A stretch of 64,000 nucleotides of DNA from Avena insularis (Eukaryota > Streptophyta > Magnoliopsida > Poales > Poaceae). The translations under genes were made by a program, and so were the position numbers. The DNA lies in assembly GCA_023614405.1 (NCBI GenBank), contig CM042684.1, forward strand, positions 469,721,650-469,785,649, given 5' to 3'. Below, piece after piece: positions 46,501-58,283 of this stretch. Positions within the stretch are counted from its first letter, which is position 1, and the number at the start of each line of letters is the position of its first letter. The notes beneath the pieces are model-generated. The model was not told the DNA's origin. It saw nothing but the letters and a program-made list of their open reading frames with translations, and did no database searches.

Positions 46501-48579
46501 CGATTCACACCAACAAATTCAGTATCAAATACTTAAGAACCACATTGTTTAATAAGCAAAGAATATAGCCATAACACATATATCATCTATATACTTAAAC
46601 TGAACAATTCTAGTCTTTTCTTTTCTGCCATATACTTATGAGATTCTCTTCAAGATTTTTTCTGTTTGAAAGAATCTATCAACATCAATAGTGGAGTCAT
46701 ACTTATGACACATAGTCCAAAGCGTGTATAGTTAAATACCAATGTCTTTGGACTTGCACTTTGAAGTAGATCACCATCATCAAATGTTTGGTGTTCTTTC
46801 AAATTCCTTTCTTTAGTAATCTCTTGGCGTAGTAAACATTTTACCTACATCAAATATTCACCTTTATCATGGAATGTCCATGACCAAGCTACTTTTAGCT
46901 TATAACGGTGAATCACGAGTATAATGTTGCTCTCCAAAACCTTTTGGAAGATTAGGACAACTAGTGTCTTCAACCTTTTGCAAATTCTCATCAAAATATG
47001 AGAACATGAACTTTGCCATATTATACTCTATCATGTTGTAACCAAAACTTCGTTTCAGATATCACAATATCTTCCACACATCATGGTTTCTGAAACAACT
47101 CTTTCAGATCCTAGATAACCTTGATATTAAGACAATCCTTTGAATATCAAGAATCATGGAGACAAACATGATACTTATATACTAACATTTGGAATTGTTA
47201 CTCTTGTTTTAATACTAATTATTAAACTTTATGGAGTAACCGGAACTTACTGAAAGTTTGCAATAGGACTTTTAAACTTTAGATTAACACTTCAAAACAA
47301 TACGATACCAGTTCGTAAAGTAACTAACCAGAATTCTATAGTTCTATCATCTCAATTAAAACTAAGCGCAAGGTGGTAAACGGATGCCAATGACTACAAC
47401 AATTATGCAAATTCACTTTGATTTAGTTTATGATACATTGAGTTCTAATTAACAATTAAATTAATCTAGGTGAACTCCCACTCAAAACAATATCCCTCAC
47501 ATTGTTTTAGTGATCACACGAACCAAATCCACCACATCAAAACCGATCATCACGAGAGTTGATGTAGCTTCAATGGCGAACAATCAACATGTTCATCATA
47601 TCTACTATATGACTCATGCTTTACCTTTCGGTGATCCGTGTTCCTGAGACCATGTCTGTACATGCTAGGCTCGTCAAGATCAAACCTTAGCTACCGCATA
47701 AGCAAATCTGGCTTGCTTACGTTGTATTCACCCGCGGAATCAAAGACACCCGATCATCACGTGGTGCTTCGAAGCAGCAAGCTTTGGCAACGGTGCATAC
47801 TAAGGGTGAACACTTTAGAACTTGAAATTTATGTGCATGAGGGATCATCTTATAATGCTACCGTCGTCTACTAAGCAATACAAGATGCATAAAGGATTAA
47901 CATCACATGCAATTCATAATATGTGATATGATATGGCCTTTCTTCTTTGTGCTTCCGATCTCCATCTTCAAACACGAACATGATCTCCATCATTACCGGC
48001 ATAGCATCAAGGTCAATGACGCTTCTTCATGGTTGTCGTCCACCAGCTTCAACTATTACAACTATTTTGAATAGACACGCAGGTCTGAACAGAAATTAAA
48101 GACAACCATATGGCTCCTGCCGGTTGCCGACTTACAATAAGGAACATTGCATACATCAAATATAATCACAATCATGGCCATATCACATCACTGCACACCC
48201 CTGCAAAACAAAGTTAGACGCTTCTACTTTCTTTGCATATTTTACGTGGTTTGGGGCTTTCAATAAGTGTCGTTCTAACCTACGAACAAGAACCACAACA
48301 TTGATACTAGCATTGTTGATTACCCGTTGTAAATTGGATCTTTACTATGCTAGGAGAAACAGGCACCCGCAAAGCCACTTATGCAATACAAGTTGCATGT
48401 CAAGCGTGGAGCAAGTCTCATGAACGATGTCATGTAAGGTTAGCCCGGGCCGCTTCATCCCAACATACCGCAAGATGCAAAGTACACAAGAAGTAATCGA
48501 CAATAAAAGCATCAACGCCCACAATGACCATTGTGTTCTACTGCAACAGATCTACATATAGACACGGCTCGATACCATC
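43573..48579 (-). pseudogene. Decayed gag-pol interior of Copia B
   Basis: No long frame survives. On minus, 45193-45005 contains EAMMGPDSVKWLEAIKSVI, the start of the Copia reverse transcriptase domain ('EAMxGPDSxKWLEAMKSE' in the family). About 44640-44460 gives CKKLSGSA, then the YVDD region in disrupted form, then NFIPMKDLGKTKIFGI, matching 'FSMKDLGEAxYILGI'. Upstream (45500-47400) only short gag and integrase-like pieces remain. The domain order places reverse transcriptase nearest the 3' LTR, as in Copia. The high AT content and many C-to-T type differences fit old, methylated retrotransposon DNA. Confidence 0.75.
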
Positions 48580-50451
48580 AGTAGGGTTTCAGAGCATGGA
48601 AAACAAAATTTTTCTATCGCATACAAACAAACAAGGCAAGATCTATCTACTAGATTGTAGCAACGAGTCGATAGAGGAACTCACCCTCGAAGATTCCAAA
48701 GCGGTTAACGAGAGCAGATTCTCGTGGGTGATGTAGTCGTACTCTTTCCGATCTCAAGATCGCGTAGACGATCCTTCCAGTAGCGCCACGTTCGAAGCAG
48801 CGGTCACATCGCTCGATTGACGAAGACCTTCCTCTCCTTGTTCCAAAGAAAATGGAGGTTGTAGCACTCTCCTCGTGATTCCGGCAAGACAACGGCAGTA
48901 CCGAAGTAGAGGGAGATCCCAGGTCAGCTTAAGCCTTAAAAGTAGTATGGTGGAGCTTATGAGAGAGGCTATTAGTGGTCTAGTAATTAGACACACCAAT
49001 TAGAAGGCTCTAAACCAATTAGAAGGCTCTAAACCGCTGGCTAAAGCAATTAGAAGCTCTAAACCAAAACGGCTCTAAACCGGAGGTAGAAGATAGGAAC
49101 TTGTGTGTGCTAGGAGGAGCCCTGCCTCCTTATATAGGTGGGAGGGCTGGCCAAGGGAGGAGAGTCCTCCCCAAGTCGGCTTGGTGGGCGGCCAAGGAGG
49201 AACCTCCTCCAACTCGGCCTCCACCAATCCTCCTCTCTTCCCACTTCCCAAAATTGCCGTTTGACTTTCAAACTAGCCGTTTGACTTTTCAATTTAGGAT
49301 TTAAATAAATCCTTTATTTTGGACAGCGAAGACACCTAGTACATGATGCAATCATTCCAACTTACAATGACACATTCATGTACCCTTCCCCCTTCCGGAG
49401 TGCCGGACATTCCGGGACCTTCTAGAATGTTCCCGATGAAAACACCGTAATCATTCCGCTACTCCGAAACGGGACTTTCCTTATATGAATCTTATTCTCC
49501 GGACCATTCCGGATCTCCTCGTGATATCCCGGATCCCATCCGAGACTCCGAACAACATTCGGTCTCTTTCTCATAATACCATAACTACTCAAACAACGTC
49601 AATCCTTAAGCGTGTCTCCCTACGGTTCGTGAATTATGCGACATGATCGAGACACTTCTCAACAATAACCAATAGAGGAATCTGGAAATTCATATGGCTC
49701 CCACATATTTCTACGATTACTTTGCATCGAATGAACCACTTACATACGATACCAATTTCCTTTGTCTCACGATATGTTACTTATCCGAGGTTATGATCGC
49801 CGGTATCTCGCATACCTAGTTCAACCTCACATCGATAAGTACTCTTTTCTCGTTCCTGATATGTGATCCCTTGTGAGCCAGTCACATGCTTGCAAGCTAA
49901 TTGGATGACATTTCACCGAGAGGGCCCAGAGTATATCTATCCGTCATGTGGATGGACAAATCCCACTCTTGATCCATGTGTCTCAACCAATACTTTCCAA
50001 ACACTCAATGCCACCTTTATAACCACCCTGTTACGGTGTGGTGTTTGATGACATCAAAGCATCCATCCGGTAAAGGTGATATGCATGATCTCATGGTCGA
50101 AGGAATTAGGTTACTATGTATCAGAAAGCATATAGCAATTGAACTATTGAAATGACTTGATCTTTATGCTACGCTTATCTATAGGAGTATGTCCATCACA
50201 TCATTCTCCTAATGATATGACCCTGTTGTTAATAACATCTCTATGTTCATGATCAGGAAACCATGATCATATATTAACCAACAAGCTAGTTTAACAAGAG
50301 GCTTTACTAGGGACTCTTTTATGTTTACAAATCACACAAGTATTAATGTTTCCTGTTAATACAATTATAGCATGGTATGTAAACATTTATCATAAATATG
50401 AAGATATGATAATAACCACTTTATTATTGCCTCTTGGGCATATCTCCAACA
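48580..50451 (-). repeat. 5' LTR of Copia B
   Basis: 1872 bp, bounded by the damaged primer-binding site on the left and the GGTCG duplication on the right. Confidence 0.88.
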
Positions 50452-50807
50452 GGTCGTGGCCACAGCCGCGTCCATGGCCTCCACGCCCGAGCTCCGACGA
50501 GGATATGACAATGGCGGCATGACTTGATTACTTTTGTTTTTTTTCAAAATAAGGGTGTTTTCTATAAATGTGTAAATTTTTTAGTTTCCAAATATCTTAA
50601 TGTGAAGCACCGATTACGCCAATTACACCAATATGTGGCGCATTGTATGGTGTGTCATGAGTAAGGGTATTACTCATGGCGCACCACCTAGTGGGCCATG
50701 AGTAAGAAAAACTAGTGGCGTCTCTCTCGTGGTGCATGGGTGGTGCGCCACAAGTAAGAAAATTAGGTGTGCTATGAGTAAGCTTTTTCTTAATAGTGTG
50801 CTGCTCT

Positions 50808-51385
50808 CCGCCTCCCCCGGTCACACAAGGAGTATCATGACATGCCCTGCTTTTCCCATCTGGATGCAAATGGCAAGTCCATGCATACAAACCACACTTG
50901 TAAATTTGTCAACAATCTCAAGCCAGATGTAGAAGTAGGTTACAAGTGTACTCAGAAGAACATGCCGTGTGGAAAGGGCAAGGTGGACAAAGAGACCAAG
51001 AATTCTGTCGATATGGAGGAAGACAAGGACCCTAAGTCTGCCGCAAAGGCAGAGGCTGGTGGCAAAGGAAAAAATCCATTTGAGAAGAAAAGCGATGTGT
51101 TCCACACCTTCCTTGGCTCTCGCACAGTGAAAGCCGAAAGTTGGACCTCAAGGTCTAAACGCCACTATCCCCAAGATTCCCTAGTACGTCAGATGGTCGG
51201 AAGTTTTAATACTCTGGGATCGCAAACATCATTCGGAAATAATCCCAGAAGTTGGATGTTATACCATGGTTGTCAATCCCCTCATTGACGGCTATGAATT
51301 AACAAAGTGCCTCATGAGCGGTCCAAATAACAACCACATATGCAAAAGTTTAAGCACTCTTCGAAAGATACTATCAAGTTACTCA
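50808..51385 (+). pseudogene. Gypsy-type gag/protease fragment
   Basis: The first frame (50842-51288) includes HTNHTCKFVNNLKPD, a Lys-rich linker and VFHTFLGSRTVKAE, which resemble the end of gag in a common grass Gypsy family. After a shift near 51258, YTMVVNPLIDGYELTKCLM continues in another frame; in relatives this leads directly into the protease motif DGGS, here SGPNN, so the active-site Asp is lost. No LTR or flanking pol is attached, so this is an isolated fragment ending near 51385. Confidence 0.65.
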
Positions 51386-52612
51386 CTGAGAGCCCCTCTT
51401 GATAGTATGGCTATCTATTTTATAACTCGGTCTTCCAACTAATAAGATTAGATAGAGAAAAGACAAAATATATCAAGATCATACCTTTGACTTGCGCATT
51501 CCACTTGAGCTTGATGATGATGATCTTGATATTCTTAAGTTGGAACACCTTTCTTGATTACATTTTCTTGGTGAAGTCTCGCAAATTTCTCCCCGTACTC
51601 ACTATGGGAGAGCCTATTCTTTGGGAATGTCTTCACATATCCATTGTCACCAAAAATATGTCAAACATCAAGCATATGATCTTCTCAAGATTGGTCATTT
51701 TGAACATACGCATTTTTTATCAGTATGTTGATCCACTCGAATGCACTCTTTTCACTTTGTCTTGATCAAACTTATAGTTTTTCTTTATGACCATTTTTCG
51801 GATAACACCTTAAATATCTTCTTGGTCATTGCTTATTCTTTTTTTCTATTTTTTCTTCTTTCAACCTTAAAGTAACCATATGATTCAAGCATTGCCTATA
51901 GACAATCCCTACAAGTATAACTCAATGCAAATATTAACCCATATAAAATATATACTATTTCGTATACATACTTTCACGTTTGTTCTTTGAAATTCAAATC
52001 GCAAAGAAAATAACAAATTTCTCTACATTTTCGTAACTATGTGATAGGCATCATCGCACATACTGTCATATAACCCTATGTGACGTGGGATCATGTCATT
52101 TAGTTTCTTTCATATAAATCAAGCATATTATGTATATTTATGAGTAGGTACGTGGATATCCCTTTTTGTGATTTTCTAGAACAACCTTTAGCGCAGCGGG
52201 AGTTCAAATTTTAATTTCATTTGGTAAATTGGCTGAAACTCATTTAAATGGGGGAATATATCAAAGAGACTTGAAATTTCATAAAATCATGTAATGGCGG
52301 AATATAACAAAGAGGAGGAGAAATAAAATCCAAAAATCATCCGTCACTCTTATGTACGAAGAATCGTGTGTGATATTGTTGTATGTCGCTACCAATCTTT
52401 GTCATGTCGCTCACGTTTCCCATCGATGATATGCAACTTAAAGAACACTTAATAATATTTTTTGCATAGGTTAGAAGGAGTCTAATCAAACATGTTGCCA
52501 TTTTTCCCACAAAAAAATCATGGTTGCCATTCCTGTTGCAAAGACTGACAACTTAACATATTACATACATATATATAGGGTCTAAAATACCTAGCTAGTA
52601 ACTATTTACTAA
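51386..52612. other. AT-rich intergenic stretch, no gene recognised
   Basis: Mostly AT-rich. The 92-codon frame at 51487-51765 is hydrophobic but shows no domain, and I do not support it as a gene. No terminal repeats were found. Confidence 0.45.
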
Positions 52613-53090
52613 TTAAACATCATCGTCGTTGTTTGAGCAGATGACGATGACATTGTCGACGATGGATGTCCCTTTCCCGAAGCCTGATGCCTCCTCCTCA
52701 TCGGTCGTGTGCTTTGCCGCGGCAACCTTCCAAATCCACGCAATCGTGTCGAACCTATCGAAGGGAAACGGCGGGCAGGCCACTGCACGATCGACCTCAT
52801 TATCCTTGTTCTTGGCATGCAGATAGTCCTCGCGGAAAGACTCAAAGAACTGCTCCACCACGCAATACACGGCTTCTTTCTCATGTTGCACTGATGCGAT
52901 GGACTCCTCTACCACCATGTGCTCCTAGATCTCCTTCTCCTACATCCCATCCAGCTCATCCGCCACATCCTCGTCCTCCAAACTCTTTTTGAGTTGAATG
53001 AGGAGGACCACCGAACTACGAGGGGGAGAAGGAGCCGCTGTCGTGGTCCGGCGTGGGAGGGAGTGCTCCTCCCCCACCAGAGACCCCGCC
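52613..53090 (-). pseudogene. Unrecognised gene-like sequence, decayed
   Basis: On minus an open frame of 101 codons starts at 52918 and ends at 52613, with an acidic C terminus and a compositionally normal middle (e.g. FDRFDTIAWIWKVAAAKH). The same frame continues upstream past the ATG through two stops (TAG near 52928 and 52943), reading LEDEDVADELDGM and further to about 53090, where a TAA closes it. Uniform codon usage across the stops suggests one longer coding region that has acquired nonsense changes. I recognise no family. It could be part of a transposon-borne accessory protein or a captured host exon. Confidence 0.35.
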
Positions 53091-53576
53091 TCAAAACGAT
53101 GATGTTACGTCGGCAGGGACTTCCACACGCAAAAGATGCGAGCGATCTTCTTACTGCGAGTCATGTTGATGTGAGTCTACCCAGCTTAGAGCTGGTGTAT
53201 GCCAAGAGGAACACGGCGGCAAGCTTTACAGAGCAGGGTGCTGCCACTAGGAAGATGCCTCGTGCCCTTGTCACCAATGCTTGGCACATTGGAGAAAGGT
53301 GAGCAGGCTAGACGCGTCCAACGGCAGCCTAAGATGCAGCTTGGCCGGAACACTATAGACATGACCAATATTTTCCACCCGTCTGAGATAGGACGAAGGA
53401 ACACAAAATCGTAGCAAATTGTGTACGATGTCAGGTGGAAGGAGCGGTTCCTGCAGGCATACGATGGATATTCCGGGTCTTACCGAATCATTTACGTACA
53501 CGCACATGATAGACTCCTTCCGTGTGCGATGGGATGCGACCATGCACTATGTTAAACTGATTCAAAGAAAAATACT

Positions 53577-53702
53577 CACTCCATTATAAATTAGTGTTTT
53601 CATATTTCTATATTCGAATGTATCTAGTACCGAAATATAACTGTACATTTGAATCTAGACAAATCTCACAAATCTCAGAAAGTCGGATCGGAGAGAGTAT
53701 GT
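53577..53702. mobile_element. Stowaway-like MITE, diverged
   Basis: Starts 'tcactccattataaattagtg' and ends 'gtcggatcggagagagtat', recalling Stowaway termini (CTCC...GGAG); the interior is AT-rich. The arms are too diverged to define exact ends. Confidence 0.45.
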
Positions 53703-54600
53703 GAATGGGTATCCATTTTGTTGCTGCGTATTGAATCGCTGGTAGGCCCCACTTTTGAATAGACAACTAGGCATATTTTTCTCCCTTTCTAGTCTTTCTC
53801 CTTCACATTTCTACCAAAGGGACCACATCTGCATGAAGTTGATTCGTTTTTCTTGTCAGACTTGATGATCCCTTGCTCCACTATGTGTTGAATTGATTCT
53901 TTGCATTCTCTCAAAAGCTTTGATCCATACCGTGAATTTATTTTATAAAGTATATACTAATATCACAAAAATACTGATTACACCGAACTTGTGCAACAAT
54001 GTATTGCTCTATCGGCTTACAGATACATACAACTCAGAAAAGAAAAAAGAATTAAAAAAAAAAGCCCGCTATAACGATTAATTCCTTATAACAACGACAC
54101 TAACATCACTAGAAGTCCAGCCTCTTCAATAACGACGCTTTTAAAAAAAAAACAGAGCACAACATTAACATCGTCCGAACAAAGATCATAGATTTTCACC
54201 CTCAAAAAAGTTCTCGCTCACAAAACAATACGTACAATAAAACTATTCTTAGTTACAACCAATTAAGATCAGACATTGCATTTTCACCTTCCAAGATAAG
54301 ACTCTGAACTTTTTCTGTATTATCGTCTCACTAACAGTAGTCACTGTTGCAAGTCACAGATCACCGAGTCAGTTCCTTATCACCACAAAGATTCTAACCA
54401 CCAATAGGTCCTACTGTACTAGTGATTTTTTGATAGTACACAATAAGACTATACAGCATACACGAAGTCTTAGACGGTTTCTCCGCTTGTTCTTACGGGA
54501 GAATCATCGGAGATCTTGTCCCTCTAGTATATAGTTACAATCAGCTAGAATGAGTTGTTTCATGTATTTACACTCTGGGACCATCACTTAATTGAGCAAC
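53703..54600. other. Intergenic stretch, no gene recognised
   Basis: AT-rich, with A-runs near 54045-54060 and 54140. A phrase 'aacgacgct' near 54130 recalls a common grass intergenic repeat, but no element boundary is visible. Confidence 0.4.
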
Positions 54601-54603
54601 TAA

Positions 54604-55716
54604 GAGCATCTCTACAAGATACCACATATCTTCCTGCTCACAAATTTTAACGCCGATAGCGGTATCTAGGCTCAAAAGTGGCCTTTCCAGACACCGTAAA
54701 AAGGCTATACCGCAATTTTTTTCCCGTTTCCCGTAAAACGGTCCGTCCGTCCCGCATATATTCGGTGCGCGGGTGCTGGATGCGGTAAACCACATCCATT
54801 TTTCCCTTCCTCCCCCGCCCAAAAACCCTCGCCACCGTCCGCCCCGTCTCCGATTCCGGCCGACTGCACCGACGAAAAACAAATCGCCGCCGCCAACCTC
54901 CGTGTCCACCCCCCTCTTGCCATGTCGGCCAATCGAGCCGCGATTTGGGCGGATGCGGCGGCGCTTCTCCGGGCCGCGGCGGGAGCTCTGGCCTGCGAGC
55001 TCGCCCACCGCCGCCGTCGGAGGAGGAGGAGCGCGAGCGTGTTCCCGTGCAAGGACACGGCGTCGGCGCCTGCGCACTTCGCCCGACGATGCCGCGGACG
55101 AGGCAGAAGAGCTGTTGCTGGCGGAAATGTGCACCCTCCTGCCGGACGTCCGCAAGCCTGGTGTCAACGACGAGCAGGAGGAGGTCTTGGTCACCGAGGC
55201 CAAGTTCCACTCGCTGTGCACCGCGGTCATGCAGATCGTGTAGCGTCGGAAGTGCCGCCGCGACGCGCGCAGGGCGAAGAAGCGCGAGTTTCTCCGTGTC
55301 TGTCGCCTCTCCCTCTGCGAGCACATGGGGCGGCTCGAGGCCCTGGAAGCGCACTTACTCGGCGAGTACTTCATGGCCGACGACTTCGGCAACGCCGAAA
55401 CTGACGAGGAGTAAGCGCGCGCCAGCGCTGCCGTCGATGGTCTGCTGATTAGGTATCATCGGTTAAGCTCCGTAGATGCTAGGTGAAGTCTAGATGTAGG
55501 GCGCGGCATCAAATTCTGCTAAACTTTATATGTAGATCTATATGATCAAAACCTCCTCTATGTAATATGGCGTCAATGTGTGATGATTTTTAAATATGCA
55601 GTTTGGATTAGTGTATTTGTTCCGCCCCATGGTTTTCCATACCGCAAACAAGATTTCCGGTTTATCGCATCTGCCTTTTGCAGTACCGTGATATGCGGTA
55701 TCTGTTAGAGATGATC
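54604..55716. mobile_element. PIF/Harbinger-like element carrying gene-like DNA
   Basis: The termini GAGCATCTCTACAAGATACC (54604) and, on minus, GATCATCTCTAACAGATACC (55716) match over about 26 bp with few differences. TAA flanks both sides (54601-54603 and 55717-55719). A 3-bp TAA/TTA duplication with a GAGCATCT-type end fits PIF/Harbinger. A second inner motif, 'gcggtatctag' (54659-54669) and 'atatgcggtatctg' (55691-55704), repeats at the subterminal level. The 1.1-kb interior is strongly GC-rich (54780-55430), with no Harbinger transposase or DDE motif. Confidence 0.75.
54773..55414 (+). pseudogene. GC-rich gene-like cargo of the Harbinger-like element
   Basis: The frame running from 54773 to a TAG at 55241-55243 ends in a well-formed acidic helix-like stretch (DEAEELLLAEMCTLLPDV, then TEAKFHSLCTAVMQIV). 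Directly after the TAG the same frame continues RRKCRRDARRAKKREFLRVC to LLGEYFMADDFGNAETDEE and a TAA at 55412-55414. One nonsense codon therefore splits an otherwise coherent reading. The N-terminal part is Pro/Arg-rich, and its true start or intron structure is unclear. I recognise no family; it could be a captured host exon or an element-encoded accessory protein. A 274-codon minus-strand frame over the same DNA looks like a composition shadow. Confidence 0.4.
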
Positions 55717-55762
55717 TAAGCTGAAGTACTCTAGGAAAGCTGCAGAATGCGTCAACCATAGT

Positions 55763-55865
55763 AATACGCTCTCCAATCTAAATTACTTGTCGTAGTTTTA
55801 GATAAAATATCTTCTAAAGTCTGTCTAAGTTTAATGAATATGTCATAAGTAATTTAGATCATAGG
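55763..55865. mobile_element. Stowaway-like MITE
   Basis: Reads 'tacgctctccaatctaaatt' then 'acttgtcgtagttttagata', and ends with the inverted 'cataagtaatttagatc'. This matches the common Stowaway pattern CTCCxATCxAAATTA...TTAATTTGGATCGGAG, with a mutated right end. Confidence 0.6.
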
Positions 55866-56099
55866 TACTTATTCCGGTCTATATTAATGATCTCAATTAT
55901 GAGTAAATATGGATACATCTGGTATTGCTTAATAACTAGATAAATATAAGCAAAGTTAAGATCTATCGGAAGGAGTAGTAGTACTCCGCGATGAATGTCC
56001 ATATCGTGGGTCAGACTGGCACAGTTAGAAATTTTGCCATGCATGTTGTTAGAAACTTAGAATGTCGACACCCGCTGAAGCATACAATGCAGCGTTTTC

Positions 56100-56559
56100 T
56101 TCTTCGTCTAGAGAGGCCCCGTGGTTATGAATATAATTGACATATCTTACCGGTCAACCTGGTCCTCACAATTTAGAATAGTCCATGCTAAGATTCCATT
56201 CGCACCTTACCCAACTTGCAAAAAGCGAATAATAGTTCCGCTTTCACTCTGCGGGAGCTTAGCTGGACAAAGACTGCGCGCCAATTCTTTTTTGCTACGC
56301 ATGACGGCATGAGAGGGAGAAGTAGACGCAGACTTCACATACGGAGGCGGATTTTCAGAACCATCAAGGGAGAATTTGCTTTGCATGTGCAAGGTATTTT
56401 CGCGTGGAACTGGAACCATGCTCGTGTGCGGCTGTCCCAACCTGTATTTGCATCGGACGTGGACCAAAAGACGCTTGGTTGCGAAGCCTTGGAAGTATTC
56501 GCATTGGTCTGGCTGAAGTATGTCTCTGTCACACGATTGACGTTTTGGAGCAGTGTTCT
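56100..56559. other. Unassigned stretch beside the LINE-like tail
   Basis: Open frames of up to 117 codons on plus (56216-56569) show no domain. It may be a decayed part of the LINE-like element whose tail follows, but no reverse-transcriptase motif is visible. Confidence 0.35.
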
Positions 56560-56864
56560 CGACAAATAATGGAGGTGATTTTCATGATAGTGCTCTTGGC
56601 GGTGCTTGTGCTACGTATCTCAGTTTTCAGGATGAAAACCTAGACCTGACCTTCGTTAGTTGTTCCTGGAAATGGTGACTTCCTAATCATTTTCTTATTG
56701 ACGGCATTGTCTGGATATTGGACCTTCTCCAAAGTGGAAACCTAGATTCTGATCTTGTTAGTTAGACCATATGACGAATGTGTTATGCACTGTCCTAGAG
56801 GCGTTGTTTTTTGGATAAGATTTTTTGGTACTGAGGTGTTGTCACCATTGGTGGTGCTACTACT

Positions 56865-58180
56865 CACTAGCAGAAAAAAAGCCTTTCGTCCACCCCAGTT
56901 TGAAGCATTACTCCCTGTTGTGGTTGGACCCGGGACTAATGCTCATATTAGTCCCGGTTCCAACGGAACAACCTTTAGTCCTAGGTTAAACGGGACCTTT
57001 AGTCCCGGTTGGAGACACCAACCGGGAGTAAAAGGGTTGTGGCAGGCTGCGGTCGGTGCCGACCCACGAACCGGGACTAAAGGGGTGATCTTTAGTCCCG
57101 GTTCGCATTACCAACCGGGACGGTTTGTATTATCAACCGGGACTAAAGAGGCAAAAAAAAAATCTCAAGTTCTGCCGCAGCAGGAAAACGGGCACAAATC
57201 CTGCCGCGGCAGGAGAACGGCTCTCCACCCCCTCCCCCGTGGCTGGAGATCGCCTTTTCTAGTTTCAAAATCATGCTAAAAAATTATAAAACGTTCCAAA
57301 AATAAAATCATTCGGATTGTAGTTATATTAAGTGATTTAGTTGTTACGAAAATTAACAAACATGAATTTTGACATAATTTGCAAACAAATGTCAGGAAAA
57401 ATTCAAATGGTCATAACTTTTGCATACGATGTCAGAAAAAAACGTACAGCCTATCAAAACGTGCAGGAAAAAAATCTCTTCGTGTTGGATTTTTTTTAGA
57501 TTCTTAAAATTCGAAAATAAAAAAAAGTTATTTCAAAAGTTAAATTGTCTTTAGTAATTTTTTATGTCATATTTGAATTCCTCACATTTTTATGATAATA
57601 ATGGATATATTATTTGTCGAATTTCGATTTACAGATTTGAACATATTATTTATGTCATATTAAATGAATAAATTGCAAAAAATGCATAAAATATTAATTT
57701 AATTAGTTTTTTATTTTCATTAGAATAAATTATTATTATTACTTATTTATTATTGTTTACTTAAATAGTTGTTTGTAATTTCAAAAAATAAAGACGGTTG
57801 ACATATTGATATAAGTTAATAGGATTGATATACTAGTCTTGACAATAAGGTATAAGGGTCCTTCGCGCGAGGTGGAAGAGATGGAATGAGAAAGTTGATC
57901 ATAAGTGTAATTTGACCTAAGATTAAGTATAGTTAGTGTTAAAAATGAGAGATGTGAGAGACTAACAAGGCAGATAATTCAAATGTTCAAGAAAAAATTG
58001 AAAAAAAATTGAAAAAAAAAACCGCACGCTCAACACAGTCTCGTGAGGATCTTTTGTCCCGGTTTGTAACCCAACTGATACTAAAGGATTGGGACTTTAG
58101 TCCCGATTGCCCCGTCCCGGTTGGGAAACCGGGACTAAAGCCCCTTACAAACTGGGACAAATGCCCATTTTCCACTAGTG
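56865..58180. mobile_element. Non-autonomous CACTA element, 1316 bp
   Basis: Starts CACTAGCAGAAAAAAAGCC and, on minus, CACTAGTGGAAAATGGGC, with 3-bp target duplications ACT at 56862-56864 and 58181-58183. Both ends carry many subterminal copies of 'ccgggactaaag' and its reverse 'tttagtcccgg' (56930-57150 and 58050-58150). The middle is AT-rich and non-coding. These subterminal repeats match those of the larger CACTA element starting at 60914, which could have been its transposase source. Confidence 0.92.
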
Positions 58181-58283
58181 ACTGTTGCGAGTCTCGGGTT
58201 GTTTCGATGGTGTCTTTGTTTTTCTTTATATTTTGTTTTTTTTTGTGGTGTGCATCCGTAATAGCTAGACTTGCTCTAGTCAT

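Larger units (their letters stand above)
41681..50451 (-). mobile_element. Minus-strand Copia element with both LTRs (Copia B), degenerate
   Basis: The LTRs are 41681-43572 and 48580-50451. Read on minus they start TGTTGGAGATATGCCC (TATTGG in the 3' copy) and end ...CCCTACA. The 5-bp target duplication GGTCG is at 41676-41680 and 50452-50456. The 5' LTR is the right-hand copy. A polypurine tract AAGTGGGAGAC precedes the 3' LTR on minus (just right of 43572), and a damaged primer site TGGTATCGAGCC is near 48578-48567. The LTR start and interior are Angela-like. The coding interior is heavily mutated. The element sits inside the CACTA-like element. Confidence 0.88.
41206..50798. mobile_element. 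Small CACTA-like element, split by Copia B
   Basis: Read on minus, the right end starts CACTATTAAGAAAAAGC at 50798, followed by subterminal motifs of the type 'cttactcatagc' and 'tggtgcgcca' in both orientations (50630-50790). The left side carries the same inverted motifs: 'cttacctgtggcgcacc' and 'ggtgcaccacgagtaag' (41233-41275). The exact left terminus is eroded and lies near 41205-41230. Between the ends there are only about 0.8 kb of element DNA once Copia B is removed, including a CT-rich tract (41310-41410) and a GC-rich, exon-like stretch (41420-41675 plus 50457-50520). No transposase is present. Confidence 0.65.

Noticed and set aside
52919..53302. 127-codon plus-strand frame
   Set aside because: No domain; it overlaps the opposite-strand gene-like stretch and DNA of mixed origin, with no coding bias visible by eye.
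54568..55392. 274-codon minus-strand open frame in the Harbinger-like element
   Set aside because: It runs past the element terminus into the terminal repeat, is Arg/Ser-rich without a domain, and opposes the more coherent plus-strand reading.
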